A DNA stretch of 64,000 nt from Tsukamurella tyrosinosolvens (GTDB taxonomy: Bacteria > Actinomycetota > Actinomycetes > Mycobacteriales > Mycobacteriaceae): contig NZ_FNSA01000003.1 of assembly GCF_900104775.1 (NCBI RefSeq), positions 1,426,001 to 1,490,000 of the forward strand. Direction: 5' to 3'. Under the pieces are notes generated by a model, which saw only the letters and a program-made list of their open reading frames with translations, made no database searches and was not told the DNA's origin. Positions 53,513 to 61,940 of the stretch are shown one piece after another. Position numbers and translations under genes: made by a program. Position 1 is the first letter of the stretch, and every line of letters starts with the position of its first letter.

Positions 53513-54021
53513 CAGATCTCCTTGACGTGGTCGAAGGGCTCGCGGCAGTCGAGGCAGCGGTAGAGCGCCTTGCACGGCGTCGCGCTGAACTCGGAGTCGA
53601 GCCGGGTAGCGGTGGAGCGGCACGCGGGGCACGCGATCCGGCGGGGCGCGGGCTGCAGGGTCAGCGGGACCGGGCCGTCGGCGCGCCGCGGCGCGGGACC
53701 CGGCGTCGAGTACCCGGCGGCGCGCAGCTTCGCGCGGCCCGCGTCGGTGATCCAGTCGGTGGTCCACGCGGGGGACAGCGCGGTCTCGATGGTGATCTCG
53801 CCGAAACCGGCTGCACGGAGCGCGCTCTCGATGTCGGCGCGGATCGTGCCCATCGCCGGGCAGCCCGAGTAGGTGGGGGTGATCGTCACGGTCACTGCGC
53901 CGTCGGCGGCCTCGGAGACGTCGCGGACGATGCCGAGGTCCGCGAGGGTGACCTGCGGCATCTCGGGGTCGAGGACGGCGCCGACGACGGCGAGCGCGGT
54001 GCGGGTCGCGGTGGCGTGCAC
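53512..54021 (-). CDS. paaD: Phenylacetyl-CoA epoxidase assembly protein
   Basis: 169 residues from GTG 54021, one base after the paaC stop. An MIP18/DUF59 domain (about 8-95; LDPEMPQVTLADLGIVRDV, TPTYSGCPAMGTI) is joined to a C-terminal zinc-ribbon-like region with Cys pairs CPAC and CLDC (about 130-162). PaaD is thought to help mature the metal centres of the epoxidase or its reductase. Confidence 0.93.
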   Translation of the reverse strand: MHATATRTALAVVGAVLDPEMPQVTLADLGIVRDVSEAADGAVTVTITPTYSGCPAMGTIRADIESALRAAGFGEITIETALSPAWTTDWITDAGRAKLRAAGYSTPGPAPRRADGPVPLTLQPAPRRIACPACRSTATRLDSEFSATPCKALYRCLDCREPFDHVKEI

Positions 54022-54022
54022 G

Positions 54023-54949
54023 TCACCACGTCCCTTCGGGGTGGGCGCGGGCGACGGACTGCATCTCGGCGAGGATGCGGCTGAGCTCCTCGGTGTGCAG
54101 CCCCTGGCGCCCGGCCCGCCCGCCGACGCGGGCCACGCCCGGCGCGTCGGGGATCGGGAGGCCCGCGGCGCCGAAGGTGAGGTCCATGACCGCGTCGAAC
54201 TCCGGGCGCAGCCCGCTCGGGTCCACGCCGATGCCGGATGCGGCGAGCGCGAGTTCCTCGGTCGACGGCTCGAACAGCTCGGGGACGTACGGCCACACGC
54301 GGGCGATCGCCGCCTCGGTCCGTCGCCGCGACTCGTCGGTGCCCTGGGCGAGGGTGACCACCCAGCGCGCGGCGTAGTCGCGGTGGTAGGTGATCTCCTT
54401 GACGCCCTTGGCCGCCACCGCGGCGAGCACCGGGTCGCGGGACTCCCGCAGGCGGTCGAACAGCGCCAGGCGGGCGGTCGCGAACACCAGCAGCCGCACC
54501 ATCGAGACGGCGAAGTCGCCGTTGTCGAGCTCGACGAGCCGGACGTTGCGGAACGCCGCATCGTCGCGGAAGAAGGCCAGGGCGTCCTCGGCGGGCACGG
54601 GCGAGGTGTCCGAGACGTGCGGCACCACGGTGGGGTCGGCGGCCGCCGCGCGGGCGAGCAGCAGCCGGGCCTGCCCGATGAGGTCGAGGCCGACGTTGGC
54701 GAGCGCGACCTCCTCCTCGAGTTCGGGTGCGCGGGTGCTCCATTCCGCGAGGCGCTGGGCGGCGATCAGCGCGTCGTCGCCGAGCATCAGGCAGTAGACG
54801 GCGAGGGCGTGCGGGTCCGCGCCGTCCGGCATCGTCGTGTCCACCCCGGCGAGGGGCTCGTCGAAGCTGGTGCCGAAGGCCCACTGGCCGTGGGAGTCCG
54901 AGTCGACGAGGCCCTCGTAGGCGTTGTCGTGATCGATCATGGCTGTCAT
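54023..54949 (-). CDS. paaC: Phenylacetyl-CoA epoxidase structural subunit
   Basis: 308 residues of the PaaC ferritin-like fold that pairs with catalytic PaaA. Recognisable segments are YCLMLGDDALIAAQRLAEW, VGLDLIGQARLLLARA, FRNVRLVELDNGDFAVSMVR and EITYHRDYAARWVVTLAQGT. ATG 54949 gives MTAMIDHDN, but ATG 54940 has better spacing to the AGGA upstream (9 bases), so translation may begin there. Confidence 0.94.
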   Translation of the reverse strand: MTAMIDHDNAYEGLVDSDSHGQWAFGTSFDEPLAGVDTTMPDGADPHALAVYCLMLGDDALIAAQRLAEWSTRAPELEEEVALANVGLDLIGQARLLLARAAAADPTVVPHVSDTSPVPAEDALAFFRDDAAFRNVRLVELDNGDFAVSMVRLLVFATARLALFDRLRESRDPVLAAVAAKGVKEITYHRDYAARWVVTLAQGTDESRRRTEAAIARVWPYVPELFEPSTEELALAASGIGVDPSGLRPEFDAVMDLTFGAAGLPIPDAPGVARVGGRAGRQGLHTEELSRILAEMQSVARAHPEGTW

Positions 54950-54977
54950 TCCTGTTCGCGGGCTGAGCGAGGGGTGG

Positions 54978-55274
54978 TCACATGTGCGGGACGGACTCGG
55001 GGATGTCGTAGAAGGTCGGGTGGCGGTAGACCTTGTCGCCGCTCGGCGCGAAGAACGGGTCCTTCTCGGACGGGCTGGAGGCGACGACGTCCGTCGACCG
55101 CACCACCCAGATGCTCACGCCCTCGTTGCGGCGGGTGTACACGTCGCGGGCGTTGCGCAGTGCCATCTCGGCGTCCGCGGCGTGCAGGGATCCGACGTGC
55201 ACGTGGTTGAGTCCGCGCTTGCCGCGCAGGAAGACCTCGTACAGGGGCCATTCGATGCGGGTCTGTTCGGTCAT
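54978..55274 (-). CDS. paaB: Phenylacetyl-CoA epoxidase small subunit
   Basis: 98 residues: [25 protein letters not shown] (key part [16 protein letters not shown]), [17 protein letters not shown] and [18 protein letters not shown] are the PaaB hallmarks. The subunit bridges PaaAC heterodimers. The start ATG 55274 overlaps the paaA stop (ATGA), so translation is coupled. Confidence 0.95.
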   Translation of the reverse strand: MTEQTRIEWPLYEVFLRGKRGLNHVHVGSLHAADAEMALRNARDVYTRRNEGVSIWVVRSTDVVASSPSEKDPFFAPSGDKVYRHPTFYDIPESVPHM

Positions 55275-56221
55275 GTCCACTCCTTCTCCGATGCTGCGGT
55301 GCGGGCGGCGAAGGCGCCGGCGGCGGCCCGCACCCAGGCGCCGTTCTCGTGCGCGGCGCGACGGTTCGCGATCCGCTCGACGCTGGTCGCGCCGTTGCCC
55401 TTGACCACCTGCATGAACTCGTCCCAGTCGGGCTCGCCGAAGTCGTACGCGCCGCGATCGGCGTTCCACGCCAGGTCGGGGTCCGGGAAGGTCACCCCCA
55501 GGACCTCCGCCTGCGGCACCGACATGTCGACGAAGCGCTGGCGCAGCTCGTCGTTGGTGTGCCGCTTGATCCGCCATGCCATCGACTGCGCCGAGTTCGG
55601 CGAGCGATCGTCCGGCGGCCCGAACATCATGAGCGCGGGCCACCACCAGCGGTTCACGGACTCCTGCACCATGTCCCGCTGCGCCTGCGTGCCGGACATC
55701 ATCGTCATCAGCATCTCGAAACCCTGGCGCTGGTGGAAGGACTCCTCCTTGCACACCCGGATCATCGCGCGCCCGTACGGGCCGTAGGAGCTGCGGCACA
55801 GCGGCACCTGGTTGCAGATGGCGGCACCGTCGACCAGCCACCCGATCACGCCGACGTCCGCGTAGGAGAGAGTGGGGTAGTTGAAGATCGACGAGTACTT
55901 CTGGCGGCCCTCGATGAGGTTCTCCGTGAGCTCCGCGCGGTCGACGCCGAGCGTCTCCGTCGCGGAGTACAGGTAGAGCCCGTGGCCGGCCTCGTCCTGC
56001 ACCTTCGCCATGAGGATGGCCTTGCGGCGCAGCGACGGCGCGCGGGTGAGCCAGTTGCCCTCCGGCTGCATGCCGATGATCTCGGAGTGCGCGTGTTGGG
56101 CGATCTGCCGGATCAGGGTCTTGCGGTACCCGTCCGGCATCCAGTCGCGCGGCTCGATGCGTTGGTCGGACTGGACGATGCGGTCGAACTCGGTCTCGAG
56201 GTCGGCGGTGGTCTCTGTCAT
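55271..56221 (-). CDS. paaA: Phenylacetyl-CoA epoxidase catalytic di-iron subunit
   Basis: Forms the ring-1,2-epoxide of phenylacetyl-CoA using O2. The 316 residues keep the di-iron ligand motifs, including [18 protein letters not shown] (about 93-110) and [15 protein letters not shown] (about 175-189), and PaaA-specific [18 protein letters not shown] near the N-terminus. The gene follows paaG by 27 bases. It has normal length and no missing ligands by eye. Confidence 0.96.
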   Translation of the reverse strand: MTETTADLETEFDRIVQSDQRIEPRDWMPDGYRKTLIRQIAQHAHSEIIGMQPEGNWLTRAPSLRRKAILMAKVQDEAGHGLYLYSATETLGVDRAELTENLIEGRQKYSSIFNYPTLSYADVGVIGWLVDGAAICNQVPLCRSSYGPYGRAMIRVCKEESFHQRQGFEMLMTMMSGTQAQRDMVQESVNRWWWPALMMFGPPDDRSPNSAQSMAWRIKRHTNDELRQRFVDMSVPQAEVLGVTFPDPDLAWNADRGAYDFGEPDWDEFMQVVKGNGATSVERIANRRAAHENGAWVRAAAGAFAARTAASEKEWT

Positions 56222-56248
56222 GGGCTGTGCCTTCCGTACGGCTGGTGG

Positions 56249-57031
56249 TCAGCGACCGGTGAACGCGGGCCGGCGCTTGGCGAGGAATGCTTCGACCGCG
56301 CCCGTGTGATCGGCGGTGGCGGCGAGGGGAACCGCTCCGGCGCGCTCGCGCTCGAGCGCCTCGTCGAGCGGCGGGAGCGAGGCGGCGACGAGTGACTTCA
56401 CGGCTGCGAACGCCGCGGTGGGTCCGGCGGCGAGCCTGCGCGCGACGGCCTCGGCGGAGGCGGCGGCCTCGTCGTCGGCGGCGACCTGCGCGATGAGGCC
56501 CCAGTCGAGGGCCTGCGCGGCGGAGATCTTGGTGCCGAGCAGGAGGAACGCCCGCGTGCGGACCGCGCCGATGGCGTCGACGAGCGTGCGGGTGAGGCCG
56601 GAGTCGGAGGCCAGTCCGATGGCGGTGAAGGCCGTCGCGAAGCTCGCGCTCTCGGCGGCCACGACCACGTCGGCAGCGAGCGCGAGGCCGAGTCCGGCAC
56701 CGACACAGGCGCCCTGGACCGCGGCGACCACGGGGACCTCGAGCGCGGCGATGCCGGAGATCAGGGGGTTGTAGTGCTCGGCGACGGTGTCCATGGCGCG
56801 CTCGGGCGAGCGGGTCAGCGCGTGCGCGTGCTCACCGAGATCCTGGCCCACGCAGAAGTTGCGGCCCTCGGCGCGGATCAGCACGGCGCGGACCGTGTCG
56901 TCCGCGGCGATCGCGCGCAGGCCGTCGAGCAGCGCGGTCTTCAGCGCGAGGTCGAGTGCGTTGGCGGCCTCGGGGCGGTTCAGCGTGAGGACGGCGAGGC
57001 CGTCGGCGACGGTGAGGGTGGCGGAATCCAT
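56249..57031 (-). CDS. paaG: Ring-1,2-epoxyphenylacetyl-CoA isomerase
   Basis: Crotonase-family enzyme that turns the epoxide into an oxepin-CoA. The 260 residues carry NRPEAANALD, FCVGQDLGEHA, EHYNPLISGIAALEVPVVAAVQG, CVGAGLGLALAADVVVA and the C-terminal FLAKRRPAFTG that matches PaaG. The catalytic Asp is retained in GLASDSGL. A second crotonase (paaF) is nearby, which fits the division of labour in the pathway. Confidence 0.88.
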   Translation of the reverse strand: MDSATLTVADGLAVLTLNRPEAANALDLALKTALLDGLRAIAADDTVRAVLIRAEGRNFCVGQDLGEHAHALTRSPERAMDTVAEHYNPLISGIAALEVPVVAAVQGACVGAGLGLALAADVVVAAESASFATAFTAIGLASDSGLTRTLVDAIGAVRTRAFLLLGTKISAAQALDWGLIAQVAADDEAAASAEAVARRLAAGPTAAFAAVKSLVAASLPPLDEALERERAGAVPLAATADHTGAVEAFLAKRRPAFTGR

Positions 57032-57060
57032 GGGGTTCTCCTCGGATCGATGTCGGCGGG

Positions 57061-57912
57061 TCAGGACCAGGTGTGGAAGCCGCGGCCGGTCTTGCGGCCG
57101 AGCTCGCCGTTCGCGACCTTGTCGCGCAACAGTTGCGGCGGCGCGAACCGCTCACCCAGCGTCGAGGCGAGGTGCTCGGCGATCGCGAGCCGGACGTCGA
57201 GGCCGACGAGGTCGGTGGACCGGAGCGGACCCATGGGGTGGCGGTAGCCGAGCTCCATCGCGCGGTCGATCGATTCGGCGTCGGCCACGCCCTCCTCGAG
57301 CATGCGGATCGCCTCGAGACCGAGGCACACGCCGAGGCGGCTGGTGGCGAACCCGGGGGAGTCGTTGACCAGCACCTCCTGCTTGCCCAACAGCTCCACC
57401 CAACCGCGCACGCGGTCCACCACGGCGTCGTCGGTGTCCGGGGTGCGGATGATCTCGACGAGCGTCGAGGCCGGCACGGGGTTGAAGAAGTGCATGCCCA
57501 CGAGGCGGCGCGGCGCGTCCAGAGCGGCCGCGAGGACGGCGATGGACAGCGAGCTGGTGTTGCTCGCGATCACGCACTGCGGGCCGACGGCGCCCTCGAC
57601 GCGGTGCAGCACGTCGAGCTTGAGGTCGACGACCTCGGGCACGGCCTCGATCACCACGTCCGCGGCGGCGGGCAGGTCCTCGATGTCGGCGACCACGGTG
57701 AGCCGAGCGGCGACCTCGTCGGGCGTGCGTCCGCCGAGCTTGTCGCGCTCGGCGGCGCGCTGCAGGCCGTTGATCACGCGCTCGCGTGCGGCCTCCCGGT
57801 CGCCGCTCTCGGCCAGGACGACGGTGGCGCCGAGCGTCGCGAAGACCTGCGCGATGCCCGCGCCCATCCGGCCTCCGCCGACGACTCCCACGGTCGACGG
57901 TGCTGTGCTCAT
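57061..57912 (-). CDS. paaH: 3-hydroxyacyl-CoA dehydrogenase of the phenylacetate pathway
   Basis: NAD-dependent oxidation of 3-hydroxyadipyl-CoA to 3-oxoadipyl-CoA. The 283 residues have an N-terminal Rossmann fold (VGVVGGGRMGAGIAQVFA, 8-25) and the HCDH catalytic elements IASNTSSL, GMHFFNPVP (catalytic His) and VNDSPGF, with the C-terminal domain ending ELGRKTGRGFHTW. Start ATG 57912 overlaps the paaF stop (ATGA). Confidence 0.93.
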   Translation of the reverse strand: MSTAPSTVGVVGGGRMGAGIAQVFATLGATVVLAESGDREAARERVINGLQRAAERDKLGGRTPDEVAARLTVVADIEDLPAAADVVIEAVPEVVDLKLDVLHRVEGAVGPQCVIASNTSSLSIAVLAAALDAPRRLVGMHFFNPVPASTLVEIIRTPDTDDAVVDRVRGWVELLGKQEVLVNDSPGFATSRLGVCLGLEAIRMLEEGVADAESIDRAMELGYRHPMGPLRSTDLVGLDVRLAIAEHLASTLGERFAPPQLLRDKVANGELGRKTGRGFHTWS

Positions 57913-58667
57913 CGGCGGCTCCTCTTCTCCAGGAAGGCGGTCATGCGGTCGTGCTTGTCGGCGGTCTCGAAGAGCACCGCCTGGGCGATGTCCTCGACGC
58001 GCCCGGTGCCGTCGACGATCGACTTGGTCAGGCGCAGCGCGAGCGCGGACGAGGCGGTGATCCGGTCGATGGCCCGGTGCGCGGCGTCGATGTGCTCGCC
58101 GGCGGGGACGACGTCCATGACGAGGCCGCACCGGAGCGCGGTCGCGGCGTCGAGCGTGCGGCCGGCGAGGAGGACTTGCTTGGCGACCGACTGCCCGACC
58201 AGGGCGGGCAAGCGGTAGGTGGCACCGGCGGCGGCGAGGATGCCGAGGCCGGGCTCGGGGTTACCGAAGACGGCGGTCTCGGTCGCGATCCGGATGTCGC
58301 AGGCGTAGGTCAGTTCGGCGCCGCCCCCGAGGGCGTAGCCGCTGACCGCGGCCACGGTGGGCAGCGGGAGGGCGGCGATGCGGTCGAACAGGTTCCGGTT
58401 GATCCCGGCGAGCGCCTCGGCACGGCGCCGATCCCGCAGCTCGCCGATGTCGGCGCCGCCGGCGAAGTGCTCGCCCTTGCCGGTGAGCAGGACGGGCGCG
58501 GGGTCGGACTCGATCAGGCCGCAGACGGTATGCAGCTCGGCGATCATCGCGGCGTCGATGGCGTTGCGCGCCGCGGGGCGATCGAGCGTCACCACGTAGC
58601 GGTCCGCATCGCGGCGGACGCTGACGGTACGAAGGTGGCGGGCGGATTCCGCAGGGGCGTCGGTCAT
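57909..58667 (-). CDS. paaF: Enoyl-CoA hydratase of the phenylacetate pathway
   Basis: Hydrates 2,3-dehydroadipyl-CoA. The 252 residues form a complete crotonase with both catalytic Glu: one in YALGGGAELTYACD and one in GNPEPGLGILAAAG. The oxyanion segment HFAGGADIGEL is also present. It is the first gene of the minus-strand paa operon, next to the operator region and divergent from paaR. Confidence 0.9.
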   Translation of the reverse strand: MTDAPAESARHLRTVSVRRDADRYVVTLDRPAARNAIDAAMIAELHTVCGLIESDPAPVLLTGKGEHFAGGADIGELRDRRRAEALAGINRNLFDRIAALPLPTVAAVSGYALGGGAELTYACDIRIATETAVFGNPEPGLGILAAAGATYRLPALVGQSVAKQVLLAGRTLDAATALRCGLVMDVVPAGEHIDAAHRAIDRITASSALALRLTKSIVDGTGRVEDIAQAVLFETADKHDRMTAFLEKRSRR

Positions 58668-58678
58668 GGCGATTCCTC

Positions 58679-58721
58679 TTCGGTCGGTGCCGAAATATTA
58701 ACCGATCGTTCGGTCGGTAAC
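58679..58721. promoter_or_regulatory. PaaR operator region between paaF and paaR
   Basis: TTCGGTCGGT occurs twice, at 58679-58688 and 58709-58718, 30 bases apart. The second is part of ACCG-ATCGTTCGGT-CGGTAAC, containing the dyad ACCG-N6-CGGT (58701-58714) and ACCG-N10-CGGT (58701-58718). It lies 34-42 bases before paaF and 47-64 before paaR, so one repressor could control both directions. Confidence 0.65.
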
Positions 58722-58764
58722 AAGGGGTTGCGGGATCCCGCCCGTACGGTGGGACAATCCAGGA

Positions 58765-59376
58765 ATGGCTGCCACCCCCGTCCGCCGGCGCACCGGTGCC
58801 CCCGGCCGTCCCGGTTACGACCTCGACTCCCTGCTCGCGGTCGCGGTCCGCGTGTTCAACGAGCGCGGATACGACGCGACCAGCATGGACGTGTTGGCGA
58901 AGAACCTCGGGCTGACGAAGTCCTCGATCTACCATCACGTCGCGGGCAAGGAGGAGCTGCTCGACCTCGCGCTGAACCGTGCGCTGAGCGGATTGTTCGC
59001 CGTGACGACGGAGGCCGGCGCGACCACGGGTAGGTCGGTGGACCGCCTCGAGTACGTGCTGCGCCGCAGCGTCGAGGTGCTGGTCGCGGAGCTGCCGTAC
59101 GTGACTCTTCTCCTGCGGGTGCGCGGCAATTCGGACGTCGAGCGGCGGGCGCTGGCACGGCGTCGTGAGTTCGACGCCGTGATCGCGGACCTGGTGGCGG
59201 GCGCGGTCGAGGAGGGTGACGTCCGGGCGGACGCCGACCCGGCCGTGACGAGCAGGCTGCTGTTCGGCATGGTCAACTCCCTGGTCGAGTGGTACCGCCC
59301 GCGGCCCGATCATCCCGTCGGCGAGGTCGCCGACGCGCTCGTGGCGATCGCCTTCGACGGCCTGCGCCGGAACTGA
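58765..59376 (+). CDS. paaR: TetR-family regulator of the phenylacetate cluster (PaaR)
   Basis: 203 residues. TetR helix-turn-helix (about 22-66; VFNERGYDATSMDVLAKNLGLTKSSIYHHV) and a ligand-binding helical domain. It sits between the two arms of the paa cluster, each with an ACCG-N10-CGGT operator. By analogy with PaaR in other actinobacteria it should repress the pathway and release DNA on binding phenylacetyl-CoA. Confidence 0.88.
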   Translation: MAATPVRRRTGAPGRPGYDLDSLLAVAVRVFNERGYDATSMDVLAKNLGLTKSSIYHHVAGKEELLDLALNRALSGLFAVTTEAGATTGRSVDRLEYVLRRSVEVLVAELPYVTLLLRVRGNSDVERRALARRREFDAVIADLVAGAVEEGDVRADADPAVTSRLLFGMVNSLVEWYRPRPDHPVGEVADALVAIAFDGLRRN

Positions 59377-59424
59377 CCCCGATCGGCCACCGCCCTTGAC
59401 AGGGGCGGCAGTCCCGAGCGAACC

Positions 59425-59452
59425 TTATTACCGACCGAATGTACGGTAATAA
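59425..59452. promoter_or_regulatory. PaaR operator upstream of paaZ
   Basis: Perfect 9-base arms TTATTACCG and CGGTAATAA with a 10-base spacer. On the minus strand it reads ACCGTACATTCGGTCGGTAA, sharing CNTTCGGTCGGTAA with the paaF-paaR operator. It ends 12 bases before the paaZ ATG and directly abuts the AAGGAG ribosome site. A TTGACA at 59396-59401 may be the -35 box. Confidence 0.7.
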
Positions 59453-59463
59453 GGAGCAGCTTC

Positions 59464-61518
59464 ATGGACAGCAGGATGCTGGAGAGCTACGCGTGCGGCC
59501 GGTGGCACCGGGCGACCGACGAGGGGCGGGCGGTGATCAGCCCCGTCGACGGGGCCGAGGTAGCGCGGGTCTCGTCGACGGGGCTGGACGTCGCCGCGAT
59601 GGCGGCCTACGCCCGGGAGACCGGCGGCCCCGCGCTCGCCGCGCTGACCTTCCACGAGCGGGCCGCAGCGCTCAAGGCACTCGGCCTGACCCTGATGGCG
59701 GGTAAGGCGGAGTTCTACGCCGAGTCGGCCCGCACCGGCGCCACCGAGCGCGACTCGGGCGTCGACGTCGACGGCGGATTCGGGACCCTGCTCAGCTACG
59801 CGAGCAAGGCCAAGCGCGAGCTCCCCAACGACGTGATCCACCTCGACGGGCCGGTCGAGCAGCTCGGCAAGAAGGGCACCTTCCTGGCGCGCCACGTCCA
59901 CACGTCGCGCCGCGGCGTCGCCGTGCAGATCAACGCGTACAACTTCCCCGTCTGGGGCTTCCTCGAGAAGCTCGCCCCGGCCTTCATCGCCGGCGTGCCG
60001 ACCATCGTCAAGCCCGCGACCCAGACCGCCTACCTCACCGAGCTCGTCTTCCGCCGGATCATCGAATCCGGTCTGCTCCCCGAGGGATCCGTGCAACTGC
60101 TGTGCGGCGATCCGGCGCCGCTCCTCGACGCCCTGGGCGGACAGGACTCGGTCGCCTTCACCGGCTCCGCGCACACCGCGGCGACGCTGCGTGCACACCC
60201 CGCGCTCGTGGCGAACAGCGTGCACTTCACCGCGGAGGCCGATTCGCTCAACGCCTCCGTCCTCGGTGCGGACGTCACGACCGACGCCCCCGAGTTCGAG
60301 CTCTACGTCAAGCAGCTCACGACCGAGATGACCGTCAAGGCAGGGCAGAAATGCACCGCCATCCGCCGCGCGCTCGTGCCGGAGGCGATGGTCGAGGCGG
60401 TCATCGAGGCCGCGCGGGCGCGACTGGACCGCGTGGTCGTCGGCGCTCCGGGCTCCGAGGGCGTCACCATGGGCCCCGTTGTCTCCCTGGCGCAGCGCAC
60501 CGACGTACTCGCGGCCGTCGACAAGCTCCGCGGCGCAGCCGAACTCGTCGTCGGCGACCCCGACGATCTCGCGGTCGTGGGCGGAGACCCGGCGACCGGC
60601 GCGTACCTACCGCCGATGCTGCTGCGCAGCACCGACCCCGAGGCGCCCGAGGTGCACGGGATCGAGGCCTTCGGGCCGGTGGCGACCGTCATCGGCTACC
60701 GCGACACAGCCCACGCCGTCGAACTGATCGCCCGCGGCGGGGGAAGTCTCGTCGCCTCCCTCGTGACGGCCGATCCGCGGCTCGCGCGGGAGGTGCTGCT
60801 CGGGATCGCGCCGTACCACGGCCGACTGCTCGTGCTCAACGCCGAGGACGCCCGCGAATCCACCGGCCACGGCTCCCCGCTGCCCGTGCTGGTGCACGGC
60901 GGCCCCGGCCGCGCGGGCGGCGGCGAGGAGCTGGGCGGCATCCGCGGCGTCCTGCATCACATGCAGCGCACCGCGATCCAGAGCACTCCTGAGGTGCTCG
61001 CGGCCGCGACCGGCCAGTGGGTCGCCGGCGCACCGCGCGCCGAGGGCGACGAGCACCCGTTCCGCAAGTCCCTGGCCGAACTCCGGCTCGGCGATACCAT
61101 CGTCGGCGGGCCGCGCACCGTCACCCTCGCGGACATCGGCCACTTCGCGGACTTCACCGGCGACACCTTCTACGCCCACACCGATCCCGAGGCGGCGGCG
61201 GCGAACCCCCTCTTCGGCGGCATCGTCGCGCACGGCTACCTCGTGGTCTCCCTGGCGGCCGGCCTGTTCGTCGACCCCGCGCCGGGCCCGGTCCTGGCGA
61301 ACTTCGGCGTCGACTCGCTCCGCTTCCTCACCCCGGTCCGCGCGGACGACGCCCTCACCGTGACGCTCACGGCCAAGCAGATCACCCCGCGCAGCGGCGC
61401 CGACTACGGCGAGGTGCGCTGGGACGCCGTGGTCACGAACCAGGACGGCGCGCCGGTCGCCACGTACGACGTACTGACCCTCGTCGCCAAGACGCGGGAC
61501 GGGGGCGAGGAGCGATGA
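59464..61518 (+). CDS. paaZ: Bifunctional oxepin-CoA hydrolase / aldehyde dehydrogenase
   Basis: Opens the oxepin-CoA ring and oxidises the aldehyde. The 684 residues comprise an N-terminal aldehyde dehydrogenase domain (about 1-510; INAYNFPVWGFLEKL, Glu in FTAEADSLNAS, catalytic Cys in GQKCTAIRR) and a C-terminal MaoC-type hotdog hydratase (about 540-684; DFTGDTFYAHTDPEAA, GGIVAHGYLVVSLAAGLF). This fusion and length are those of PaaZ. Translation is coupled to paaI (ATGA). Confidence 0.95.
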   Translation: MDSRMLESYACGRWHRATDEGRAVISPVDGAEVARVSSTGLDVAAMAAYARETGGPALAALTFHERAAALKALGLTLMAGKAEFYAESARTGATERDSGVDVDGGFGTLLSYASKAKRELPNDVIHLDGPVEQLGKKGTFLARHVHTSRRGVAVQINAYNFPVWGFLEKLAPAFIAGVPTIVKPATQTAYLTELVFRRIIESGLLPEGSVQLLCGDPAPLLDALGGQDSVAFTGSAHTAATLRAHPALVANSVHFTAEADSLNASVLGADVTTDAPEFELYVKQLTTEMTVKAGQKCTAIRRALVPEAMVEAVIEAARARLDRVVVGAPGSEGVTMGPVVSLAQRTDVLAAVDKLRGAAELVVGDPDDLAVVGGDPATGAYLPPMLLRSTDPEAPEVHGIEAFGPVATVIGYRDTAHAVELIARGGGSLVASLVTADPRLAREVLLGIAPYHGRLLVLNAEDARESTGHGSPLPVLVHGGPGRAGGGEELGGIRGVLHHMQRTAIQSTPEVLAAATGQWVAGAPRAEGDEHPFRKSLAELRLGDTIVGGPRTVTLADIGHFADFTGDTFYAHTDPEAAAANPLFGGIVAHGYLVVSLAAGLFVDPAPGPVLANFGVDSLRFLTPVRADDALTVTLTAKQITPRSGADYGEVRWDAVVTNQDGAPVATYDVLTLVAKTRDGGEER

Positions 61519-61934
61519 CGGCGTCGGTGCGCATCGAGGAGTGTGAGCCGGCGCGGTCGATGTTCGCCGCCGACAGCGCCTCCCGGGCTCTCGGCATCGA
61601 GATCGTCGACCTGCGTCCCGGCACCGCGACCACGACGGTGACGGTGGGCGAGACGATGGTCAACGGCCACGGGATCACCCACGGCGGCTACGTCTTTCTG
61701 CTCGCCGACACCACCTTCGCCCTCGCCTGCAACTCCCGGGGCGACGCCGCCGTCGCCGCGCGGGCGGACGTCCGGTTCCTCCGCGCCACCCGGCTCGGCG
61801 ACGTGCTCACCGCTACCGCGGTGGAGCGGGAGCGGTTCGGGCGCAACGGCCTGTACGACGTGACCGTGCGCCGCGGCGACGAGGTGATCGCCGAGTTCCG
61901 CGGCGACAGCCGCACCATCCCGGCCGGCGCCTGA
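61515..61934 (+). CDS. paaI: Hotdog-fold thioesterase of the phenylacetate pathway
   Basis: Hydrolyses dead-end or toxic ring-hydroxylated phenylacetyl-CoA esters. The 139 residues show the PaaI hotdog motif NGHGITHGGYVFLLADTTFALACN (key part HGITHGGYVFLLAD) and the C-terminal GLYDVTVRRGDEVIAEFRG. ATG 61515 overlaps the paaZ stop. Its own stop is only six bases from the convergent AraC-family gene. Confidence 0.94.
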   Translation: MTASVRIEECEPARSMFAADSASRALGIEIVDLRPGTATTTVTVGETMVNGHGITHGGYVFLLADTTFALACNSRGDAAVAARADVRFLRATRLGDVLTATAVERERFGRNGLYDVTVRRGDEVIAEFRGDSRTIPAGA

Positions 61935-61940
61935 CGGCGA

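Noticed and set aside
59396-59430. Full sigma-70-type promoter for paaZ based on TTGACA at 59396-59401
   Set aside because: No good -10 hexamer lies 16-18 bases downstream (the TTATTA is 23 bases away), so it is only mentioned, not called.
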